In this document: positions 36,873 through 45,999 of the stretch, one piece after another
Layout of the letters: each line of letters opens with the position of its first letter
How positions within the stretch are numbered: position 1 is the first letter of the stretch
Assembly (NCBI GenBank): GCA_949752795.1
Contig: OX457057.1
Span: 159,007,980 to 159,071,979 of the forward strand
Source of the DNA: Hyperoodon ampullatus
Lineage: Eukaryota; Chordata; Mammalia; Artiodactyla; Ziphiidae
Reading direction: 5' to 3'
DNA: 64,000 nt
Made by a program: the position numbers and the translations under genes
Notes under the pieces: model-generated
The model's database searches: none
What the model saw: the letters and a program-made list of their open reading frames with translations, nothing else
What the model was told of the DNA's origin: nothing

Positions 36873-36922
36873 GAGATGGCCTTACTGCTGTGTTGGATTG
36901 GTAGTTAGGCTATCTTACGTTT

Positions 36923-37137
36923 GTTGTTGTTGTTGTTGTTGTTTTTGTGGTACGCGGGTCTCTCACTGTTGTGGCCTCTCCCATTGCGGAGCACAGGCTC
37001 CGGACGCGCAGGCTCAGCGGCCATGGCTCACAGGCCCAGCCGCTCCGCGGCATGTGGGATCCTCCCGGACTGGGGCACGAACCCATGTCCCCTGCATCGA
37101 CAGGCGGACTCTCAACCACTGCGCCACCAGGGAAGAC
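36923..37137 (-). mobile_element. CHR SINE, short form, with (TTG)n tail (RGS8 intron 3)
   Basis: The tail strand reads (GTT)n instead of a pure T-run. Perfect 13-bp target duplication CTATCTTACGTTT at 36910-36922 and 37138-37150. The head reads GGGAAGACC. Confidence 0.94.
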
Positions 37138-38097
37138 CTATCTTACGTTTTTAAATGCTGCATATTATTACTTGTGTGAACTCAGCCAATCCACTTCACT
37201 AAGCATGTGTCCTCATCTATAAAGTGGGAAGAAGTAAAGCAACGTTCCTGAGGGTCCTCTGCAGGTGTTATCTCCTCTAATCCACACAAAGACCCAGCAA
37301 AGCTGAGATCTGATGCAAGGAGATAATGTCTGTACCTTGGGTAGGGTGAGGCCACACAGTTTCCCTAGCAGGGTGATCTTCAGTAATAGCATCGAGGAAG
37401 GCAGAGAGGTAATTTTCTCGATCTCAGCTTGCTCACAAGCACCCATTTTTGCTTGATGGAAAGCACAACAAAATCTAACACAAACAACAAACAAAGTTTT
37501 CAATTCAAAGAATTTAGCCTCGTCTGGTTTAAAAACAACAGGCTCTTCAGAGTCACTCTTCTGAGTCACTTTACATTTGCCCCTTTAGATAGACGCATAG
37601 TGTTTTAGGGTTCCCCCAGCCCCGCACCTTTTCCTTCCCACACCCTGACCGCAGCGGGAAGGCAGCAGGGGAGGACCTCTGGCCCATGTCCTCTCTGTGT
37701 CATGGATCGTGTCCCTGGCTCTTGTCACGTGTGGATTGGTCATTGCTCCGAGGCCACGTTGAGGAAGCAGCCCCGCCCACGCCCCTTGGTTCTCCCGGGC
37801 ACTGAGTCTCCTCAGAGGCTTCCGCAGCTGCAGGTGGTTTTCCCTCCCACCTCTGCCTGTAGCCTCTGACAGGCATGCTAGCTCTCAAACCCCTGTTCTT
37901 TTAGAGCCTGAGGAAACTTCTAGAGCTCCTCTAGGAGAACTTGGAGGAGACAAGACATGGCAAAAAGAGCACCCACGAGGGATTTTATGGACAGCGATTT
38001 TATGATTTGTTCTCTGATGTATCCCAAGATTTTGAACAGTACTTTGTTCATGAGTAGTTTTTTTTTTTTTTAAGAAGATGTTGGGGGTAGGAGTTTA

Positions 38098-38379
38098 TTA
38101 ATTAATTTATTTATTTTTGCTGTGTTGCATCTTCGTTTCTGTGCGAGGGCTTTCTCCAGCCGTGGCAAGCGGGGGCCACTCTTCATCGAGGTGCGCGGGC
38201 CTCTCACTATGGCGGCCTCTCGTTGCGGAGCACAGGCTCCAGACGCGCAGGCTCAGTAGTTGTGGCTCACGGGCCTAGTTGCTCCGCGGCATGTGGGATT
38301 CTCCCAGCCCAGGGCTTGAACCCGTGTCCCCTGCATTAGCAGGCAGATTCTCAACCACTGCGCCACCAGGGAAGCCCCT
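38098..38379 (-). mobile_element. CHR SINE of mixed (long/short) structure (RGS8 intron 3)
   Basis: About 280 bp. It has the tail-proximal segment of the long form (TGTGTTGCATCTTCG, then GGGGGCCACTCTTC) but a core like the short form (CGGGCCTCTCACTATGGCGG, GCACAGGCTCCAGACGCGCA). Head GGGAAGCCCC. No clear target duplication was seen. Confidence 0.9.
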
Positions 38380-39250
38380 CCCCTTTTTTTTAAATTGTTG
38401 AATTGAATGAATGCTTTTCAGAACATCTCTCTGCCTAATTAGTGCCACGCCACTGCTTCACACTCACTTTGATTCTTAATTTATCTTGGATTTCTATGCC
38501 CTCCTCTCAGGGTTTTGAACCCAGTGCAGGAATGAGGGGCAGTGGGGCACTGAGCAGACCTTTCATATGAGTCTAAACTGTGTTACTCTCCTCCTGCCTG
38601 GCACAGGGACAGTTTTATTTCCATCCTGCTTGATGGGAAACAACCTTATATCATATTCTGCTTTCTCCAGACTCCTTGTCTTACTGTTAAGGTGACCATG
38701 TGTCCTGGTTTTTGCCTGTGGTGGTCATGGTTTATGTCTGTTGTCCCTGTGTAATTAACAGAAGTGGCCCCCTTGACTCCCAGAAATGTCCTGGCTGGGG
38801 TGATAAATTTCACGGCCACCCCTACTTTTGTTAAACACTTTAAGCTCAGGCTTCCAAACTTAGATTTCTTTGTGATTTAAGGTTTAGCTTTGGGATTTTC
38901 ATCAACACCCTTTTCTCTCCCAAGTTCCTGGCTCTTATAATTAAAAGTCTTGACTTTTATAACTATGGTTCTAGTGTGGGCATTAAGATGTCTATTTTGA
39001 AAGATAAACAGTGACTTTTTAATTAGGAGAAATAAAAATGTTTCAGAAAAGTAAAAACAAACAGTTAAATATGTCAACCACATGGCACCATCAATCCATG
39101 GAATGATGGTGGACAGTGCCCGGGCCTAGCACCTATGGATGGACCTTCGATGCTCAGGGGAGTCCATCACCCAGAATTAAGAACTGTTAACATATTGTCC
39201 TTCTACTAAATTTTAGAAAAGAAATAAAACATTATAGCCAGAGTCTTTTT

Positions 39251-39558
39251 TTTTAATTAATTAATTTTATTTATTTATTATTTTTGGCTGCATTGGGTCT
39301 TCGTTGCTGCGCATGGACTTCTCATTGTCGTGGCTTCCCTTGTTATGGAGCATGGGTTCTAGGTTCGCGGGCTTCAGTAGTTGTGGCACGTGGGCTCAGT
39401 AGTTGTGGCTCGCAGGCTCTAGAGTGCAGGCTGAGTAGTTATGGCGCACTGGCTTAGTTGCTCCGCGGGATGTGGGATCTTCCCGGACCAGGGCTTGAAC
39501 CCGTGTCCCCTGCATTGGCAGGTGGATTTTAAACTACTGCACCACCAGGGAAGCCCTC
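39251..39558 (-). mobile_element. CHR SINE, long form (RGS8 intron 3)
   Basis: Tail side with (TTAA/TTTA)n, then GGCTGCATTGGGTCTTCG to GGGAAGCCC. Flanks share AGCCAGAGTC followed by T-rich sequence at 39236 and 39559. Confidence 0.92.
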
Positions 39559-39846
39559 AGCCAGAGTCATTTTTAACCAATGCAGTCACTCCTTTATTTT
39601 AGGCTGTATCTGCCCTTCCTCTGAGGACAGTTGGTAGAAAGCTACAGCTCTTATTTGATTTGAGGAGCATGTGTTAAGGGTTAAGATAATTTATCAAAAC
39701 TATTTTAAAATAAAAACATCAGCTGAATGCATAGGCTATCAATGAATGTTGTTTCCCTTTCCAAATCTATGTGATAACCCTGCTCATCTTATTCCGATTG
39801 GAAGCTCTGTTTGGCAGTATGCATGACATTGATTAAGAAAAATGCA

Positions 39847-40065
39847 GGGCTTCCCTGGTGGCACAGTGGTTGAGAGTCTGCCTGCCGATGCAGGGGACAC
39901 GGGTTTGTGCCCTGGTCCGGGAAGATCCCACATGCCGCGGAGCGACTAGGCCTGTGAGCCATGGCTGCTGAGCCTGCACGTCCGGAGCCTGTGCTCCACA
40001 ACAGGAGAGGCCACAACAGTGAGAGGCCCGCGTACCGCAAAAAAAAAAAAAAAAAAAAAAAAAGA
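39847..40065 (+). mobile_element. CHR SINE, short form (RGS8 intron 3)
   Basis: GGGCTTCCCTGGTGGCACAG to CGTACCGC plus an A-tail of about 25. Target duplication AAGAAAAATGCA at 39835-39846 and 40066-40077. Confidence 0.94.
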
Positions 40066-40790
40066 AAGAAAAATGCAAGGATAATCATTAAATCATTTAG
40101 TAGAAAAATTATAATTAATCTTAATTAAAATGTATAATTTGATAGGCAAGATCTTTTAAAATAAAGCATCCATGGAATTAATCATTAAAATATGGGGCCT
40201 CAAAAGTTTTTTAAAAGAGGCTGAGAACCCCTTCCATATAACAGAATGGTTTTACAGACTGCATTTCAGTGGGTGTTTACTTTCAGACATTTTTCTGATA
40301 ATAGTGAAGGATCTGACCTGAGGCATTCACTCCCTCCCACCCCCCATCAGTTTGTCTTGTGACAGATTGTTTTTTCAGGTTGGTTGACTTGGATTGGTGC
40401 AGGGAATGGATTACGTATATTACTTTGGCCTCATTAGAAACACAGGCTCACCAGTAGTCCCAGGGGACAGCCAACTCTGCATTAGGGGACAGGCAGTCAC
40501 CACCGAGGGCTGATTAGAAGTGACCAGGCCTTCCCATAGTCATTATTCCTATGGCTTCCTAAACATTTCTCCAGAATATCACTATGATCCTTGAATGAGA
40601 AGCATGGCTTGCCTCTGACGGTACCTGTGTGTTTAAGAGAATGGAGTCTTTAAGAGGATGTGGAGGAGAGCAGTGCGGGCTGGACAATCAGGGCCACTCT
40701 TGTGTTATGACTACCTTTCTTTCTTCTACAGTTCTCGGACTTAAGCCTCTTCCTATTTCTCTTCCTTTCCACTTCCCTCCGCGTCCACAG

Positions 40791-40957
40791 ATGGGGTGGC
40801 TGCGTTCCGCGCCTTCCTGAAGACGGAGTTCAGTGAAGAGAACCTGGAGTTCTGGTTGGCCTGTGAGGAGTTCAAGAAGACCAGGTCAACTGCAAAACTG
40901 GTCTCCAAGGCCCATAGGATCTTTGAAGAGTTTGTGGATGTGCAGGCTCCACGGGAG
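40791..40957 (+). CDS. RGS8: RGS8 exon, RGS domain core
   Basis: Acceptor CCACAG ends at 40790; donor GTGTGT starts at 40958. AT completes Tyr65, then 55 codons give residues 66-120, from [10 protein letters not shown] to VQAPRE. It contains the RGS signature [17 protein letters not shown]; Asn82 corresponds to RGS4 Asn88 at the G-alpha switch interface. The exon ends in phase 0. The ATG at 40791-40793 is not a start codon; it straddles the splice phase. Confidence 0.97.
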
Positions 40958-41254
40958 GTGTGTTGGCGGTGGGGTCTTGTCAGACCTCCATCCATTGCTC
41001 TCTCTCCTTGCTGGGGTTTGAGCCAGGTTTGATGGGGACTTTCTTCTGAAATGAACCTCACTGCTCTGATGGCTCTTGATACAAAAGGGATCACTTTTAA
41101 GTTGCAAAGCCCAGGGATTCTATAAAAAGGAGCTCTATTGGGAGTATTTTAGCTGTCTCTCAGTTAAACATGTGCCAGCAGGAGCTGTGTTTCTATAGGG
41201 ATCCTGCAAGATAGATGCCAGTAAATTCATGTTAGTTTTCCTAGTGGAAGGCAG

Positions 41255-41480
41255 CATGACTTGATGGAATGAGCATGTACTTTGGAATCTTGTTCCAATA
41301 TCAGCTCCACGACTTACTCGTTGTGTGATCTTGGTCAAGTTACCTGGTCTCTCTGAATCACATTTTCCCCAATGTAAAAGGCTATAATATCACCTTTCAA
41401 GATCACTCTGAGTATTAGGAGTCAAACACCTATTCAATATTTGTCACTGCTTATTAATGAGTAATTATAGTCATTTATAT
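41255..41480 (+). mobile_element. MIR remnant in the last RGS8 intron
   Basis: CAGCTCCACGACTTACTCGT, GATCTTGGTCAAGTTACCTG and CCAATGTAAAAGGCTATAAT. Confidence 0.75.
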
Positions 41481-42166
41481 TATTTTATGATCATTTATTA
41501 TAATTACTTATAATAATAATATGAATTTCTATGTACTGCTATTCTGAGCTATAAAACAGAGTTTTACCTGGGAGAGTTTTATAGGAGACAAATATTTTTT
41601 GTCTATGAGTTTAGGTGCATTCTATACCTAAAACTCTTCAATTATGCTTTGACTTGGGATGCAGGAGGTCTTCGGCCAGTGGCCAGAATGCTGCAGGCTC
41701 CTTATAAATGTGGTTGGAACAGAGATGTACATTCTAAACATAGTCTTTCTCCCTGGGGTATTTATTTCCTTAGCAGCTGAGAAAGGACAAAAGAGCAAGC
41801 TTACTTTAGGGAACACACATTAATGCTTGTCTCTGGTTTAACTCTGCCTGACATTGCAAAGACCCATGGATTAAGAGTTGAGTAATTTTGGGTTTTGCCT
41901 TGGCTGTTACTAACTTTCCATAGTAAATTAGACCAGCTTTTTAGTATCCCTTTTCTTCAGTATCTTTATCTATAAATTGGAATGAAGAATATCTGGTCTT
42001 CAGACCTCACAGGGTTCTTCCTGGGATCAAGAGGGATGACCTTCAGGAAAGCAGTTTGAAAAGCATGAATAACCTTACATATTTAAGATGCTGTCATTAA
42101 TAATTAGTATATATTAATAATTGGCCCTTGAGGGCCTGTGACCGTGCTCTCTGTTTGTGTCTCCAG

Positions 42167-42349
42167 GTAAACATAGACTTCCAGACCCGAGAAGCCACAA
42201 GGAAGAACATGCAAGAACCATCCCTGACTTGCTTTGACCAAGCCCAGGGAAAAGTACACAGTCTCATGGAGAAAGACTCTTACCCCCGGTTCCTGAGGTC
42301 CAAAATGTACTTAGATTTGCTGTCCCAAAGCCAGAGGCGGCTCAGTTAG
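42167..42349 (+). CDS. RGS8: RGS8 terminal coding exon
   Basis: Acceptor GTCTCCAG ends at 42166; 60 codons and TAG follow, giving residues 121-180 from [14 protein letters not shown] to [10 protein letters not shown]. It holds the second G-alpha-contacting Asn (Asn134) and the [19 protein letters not shown] helices that close the RGS fold. Residue 135 is Met; I recall Leu in human RGS8 and Met in RGS4 at this place. The acceptor is followed by GTAAAC, which resembles a donor, but the frame and homology fix the border here. Confidence 0.97.
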   Translation, partial: VNIDFQTREATRKNMQEPSLTCFDQAQGKVHSLMEKDSYPRFLRSKMYLDLLSQSQRRLS

Positions 42350-44713
42350 ACCTCAGATGGGGACTCTTGGAGATCACCGGCTTTCCCCTCCCCTTGCTGC
42401 CAAGACCATATTCTAATGTGAAATGTCATAGGTGTTCAAAAGCAGTGGCATTTAGGTTGGGAGCCCAGGAGTGAGGAAGGGATGAAGGGCCATTCCAAAG
42501 TATGATCCAGCCACCAGAGCTCGGACTCTATTCCATTAACCCATGTTTGTGTTTCGGTTAGTGGTAGTACCTTGTCGCTGTCACCCTTCTCTGGGTCGGC
42601 AACTTGCCCTCCATAATGCCTTGGGTCATCTCCACTAAGAAGGCAGATATACCATGCTGGGCTAATCTGTAAATAATGCAAATGCAATTTCCACCACTTC
42701 CACACCCTCCTCAGTTAGGACTCTCGACTCTCTAACTTGTCCTGTACTCTTGTGTGGAAGAGCTAGAAGATTCTGGCTTACGTTTGTGATTTGCCGTCAC
42801 AATGTAATAGCTGGTCCCGCGTGCTGGGGACCTCACGGTTTCGGAGAGAGAGGTCTCGGTGGAATCCCAGGTTTCTGGCACTGTCATGTGATAGGTGGCC
42901 TCTGAGAGAAGGGGCACACTGCATGGAGTTGGCTGTTTCTTCCGTTTGCATAAGACCAGTGTCACTGTCCATCTCAGCCTAGGAAATTCACAAGACTCCC
43001 ATACCCTTGCAATTCCAGAAAGGGTCTTGGGAGATGTCCTTCACCACTTCTGATGTGGAGCTGCTATTGAGAAAGAGACAGCTTGCAAGTCTTCCTCAGT
43101 TCTACCAAGAGGTTTTCCAGAAGTTGAATGAGCAGGGAATGTAGCACCAGTAGATTTTTGTGCAGTGGGCCACCATATAACCTCTCTGTTGCTTTATGTA
43201 TTCTCTGCCCTCACCTCCCTGTGGTATCACACATCACGGATCTCTTAGAGTGACGGATGGCTCGGTAAAGGGAGGTGAATTCCCTTAGCATGGACAGCTC
43301 TCACAGTGCCTAATTCTCTTCCTGTCTCTCCCTCTTCCCCGTTCATGCAGGTCATGTAATTCCGATGGGGGAGAATGGGAACTTAGGCTGTAATTCTCTT
43401 TCCAGCTTGCTTCCTGAGAGCATGCTTTTTTAGAAAGGTTCCTCTCGTGAGGGCCATCTTGGTTGATCAGCAGCTTCCTTCTTGACTTTTTGGGATTGAA
43501 CGTGGAACAAGAGGTGAGGCTAAGAAGATCACTGTGAACATCTGGTTGTAGAGAACCTTCCTAAGATGTCTTCATGGTATCCCGGTGCTGCTCTTGTAAA
43601 TACATCAGGAAACTTTTCCCTGGAGGATGAGCAAGACACAGGAAACTTACTCCAGCTGCCCGGGAAAAAGCTGACTTTGGCCCAAGACTGCAGTGATGAG
43701 GAGATGAATCCTCAGCAGAGAGACCAGAAAGTGGAAGAGGAGCCTGGGAGAGGCTGGTCTCTGGGTGGACTGAATCACAGAGAACGTGCTGGAGGTACTA
43801 TTGGGGCAACTCACAGCCGGTGGATTTGGATTCACTGCAGATCTCCAAAACTTTCAGCTTGACTAAATGAAACAGCACACGATTAGGTGTAAGCTCTGGA
43901 ATGCAGATGATTGAAAACTGGGCTGAAGCAGTCTCCTCGTGTAGCGGGGATGAGCCTTTTTAGATGTGCGGGCGTTCCAGTGCTTGCGTTCCTGTCCAGT
44001 AACTTTATGAATCTCTTCCTTCCTTGGCTGCAGCTAGACAAGGCCAAGAAGGCTCTTGGGTCCCACGGGCTGTTAGGGTCCGCTGCCCCGCCCTGTATCT
44101 GTGAGTATCTGTTAGTGAGAGCTGACGTGTCTGTCAAACCGTCGAGGAGAGAGAGAACACAGGCCTCCTGAAGAGACCTGTGGAATTTCACGTTCAAGAA
44201 CTCTGCAGCCTCATGTGGGTGTTCCTAGTTAGATCAGGTAGTATTCCCCCGCCCCCCACTGGTGAAAAACCATCCTTAGTTTAAGCTGCTAGAATTACTT
44301 TAATGATCAAATTCCGGAACAGGGTATTTTCAATGTTGTTTACATACGAAATGTACGTCTGCTGCCAACTCTACTGTTGACTATAGGAGGTGCCTATAAA
44401 TGGGAACAGCACAGAGTTATGGAGACCTGAGACGTCCTAAGAGGGGCCTTTTTACCACTTCCACTGTCCCCAGGAGAAAAGTCTGAACAAGAGTGTTTTG
44501 CGGTCGCCTTATCTGGGGCCTAGAATTCTTGCCAGCTATTGGTGGAACGAAGGCTGCAGGTGGTGGTGTCATGGCGCCTGGTGACTTCCTCCCACGATGG
44601 GGAGGCGTGAAGGACCCAGCTTGGGTATCCCGAAATTTGCCGCTAAGTGAGGGTCTGTGGGCGTATATTCGTGTGTAGAGGAACGTGATAGTTATGTTTA
44701 TGGTACTCCCGTG

Positions 44714-44715
<2 letters not shown>

Positions 44716-44779
<64 letters not shown>
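44716..44779. repeat. Compound (GT)n(GA)n microsatellite
   Basis: About 15 GT units pass directly into about 16 GA units. Confidence 0.96.
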
Positions 44780-44782
<3 letters not shown>

Positions 44783-45399
44783 ATGAGCACTAGACTAGTA
44801 CACCACAGAGATGGTCTTCCCATGGGTGGAGCTTTCCTCACACCCTTTATGTCCTGCTTCCACCAGGAGGCACAGAGCTCTCCGCTCCGATGCTACTTTC
44901 AGGCACTTTGGTCATGCCAACCGAGATTTTGGTCTGTGACGAAACAAACAGATATGTTTACAACATCTAGAGCAATATCCAAGCATACCTCATCCCTGAC
45001 CTTCCACATCGCCCTGCCCCACCCTCTCCCTCAGCCTCTCCACAAGCCGTACTCCACCTCGTTTGGTGGGCACCCACAGTGGCCACTTCTCCACGTCTTC
45101 CTGGGTTCCTCACGCCGGGCTTGTGCTCTGGACTGCCTTCTGGGGCACAGGATTGCTCTGTGCTTGGGACCTTTAAAGGCTCAAGGCAAGCCATGCAGTA
45201 GGCCGGGCAGAGCTGTGACTTTCAGCATTGCTCTCCATCCCTGAGTGGCCTTTTAGCCCCACATGAGTATTAACCCGTTTGGGGGCTGGTGTGAGATTTC
45301 CTGTTGCCCTCAGCAAACCAAATAGAACACAATCAGTAACAACCCTTCATAGCCCTGGGCACTTCTGGGGTGAGGAATGTTCCCTGAGCAGCATTTATT

Positions 45400-45572
45400 A
45401 TGAAAGCTGAGGATGTGCAGGGACCACCCAGAAAGCCTGTTATAAGTGCTAATTCCCAGGTTCCACACCCAGAGATGCTGATCTAATAGATCTGGGCTGG
45501 GATCCAGAAGTCTGCATTTTTAATAAGCTCCCAGGTGTGTAGTGGCCTGTGGACCATACTTTGAAAAAGATG
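45400..45572 (+). mobile_element. hAT-Charlie element (MER5-like)
   Basis: Body with CCACACCCAGAGATGCTGAT and GTGGACCATACTTTGAAAAA. The left end is eroded. Confidence 0.72.
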
Positions 45573-45582
45573 GTCTAAGACA

Positions 45583-45740
45583 GAGGCTCTCACCCTTGGT
45601 TGTTCAATGGAATCACCTGGGGAGTTAAAGAAACCCGAATGTCTGGGTCCCACCCCAGAACAGCTTGGGGTTGGAACTCGAGATGTCAGTAGTGTTTAAA
45701 CTACTCCACAGGTGGGTCCAATGTATAGATGAGGTTGGGA
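45583..45740 (+). mobile_element. hAT-Charlie element (MER5-like), adjacent second copy
   Basis: AGAGGCTCTCACCCTTGGTT, then GGAATCACCTGGGGAGTTAA. It lies directly behind the previous element in the same orientation. The right end is eroded. Confidence 0.65.
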
Positions 45741-45763
45741 TGCTGGGCCTGAGGAGTGAGGAG

Positions 45764-45806
45764 GAACACAGCTAAGGGTGGAACACAGCTAAGGGTAAAA
45801 CACAGC
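45764..45806 (+). repeat. Short tandem repeat, period about 17 bp
   Basis: AACACAGCTAAGGGT occurs twice and a third partial copy (AACACAGCTGTG) follows. Confidence 0.85.
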
Positions 45807-45999
45807 TGTGTGAGCCGAGAGGGCTGGAGCACACCCAGACACAAACAAGCACAATAACCAGGAACCTGCCAGCCCTGAATTTGACTCTTAGGGTGGTTGC
45901 CTCTATGCCCTCTCTGACTTTTGAGATTAAAATGTTTCTGTCCCAGCTGAATGCATTGTCAGGCAGTGGGTATGCCAACAGTGGGGGCTGAAGGGGTCC

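Larger units (their letters stand above)
17512..42349 (+). other. RGS8: RGS8 gene, coding span (regulator of G-protein signalling 8)
   Basis: The exons below reconstruct RGS8, a GTPase-activating protein that speeds GTP hydrolysis by Gi/o- and, less strongly, Gq-class alpha subunits at the inner face of the plasma membrane; the family member is mainly neuronal (Purkinje cells). Seen: exons with consensus AG/GT borders and matching phases join into 543 nt, 180 codons plus stop. The RGS domain runs from about residue 56 to 171. Asn82 (in SEENLEFW) and Asn134 (in TRKNMQEP) match the two Asn residues that contact G-alpha in RGS4. The C-terminus [10 protein letters not shown] is specific to RGS8 and separates it from RGS4, RGS5 and RGS16. 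Introns are 2428, 1018, 17555 and 1209 bp. No frameshift or premature stop was seen, so the gene looks functional. UTR limits are not resolved. Confidence 0.96.

Noticed and set aside
40791..40793. ATG at the start of the RGS-core exon as a translation start
   Set aside because: The splice phase places AT as the end of the Tyr65 codon; the reading frame is GGG GTG GCT.
43566..43862. 98-codon open frame downstream of RGS8
   Set aside because: It lies in probable 3' UTR and has no recognisable motif; the upstream RGS8 stop is intact.
44657..45244. 195-codon open frame on the plus strand
   Set aside because: It reads straight through the (GT)n(GA)n microsatellite (CVCVCV then REREREE) and has no domain.
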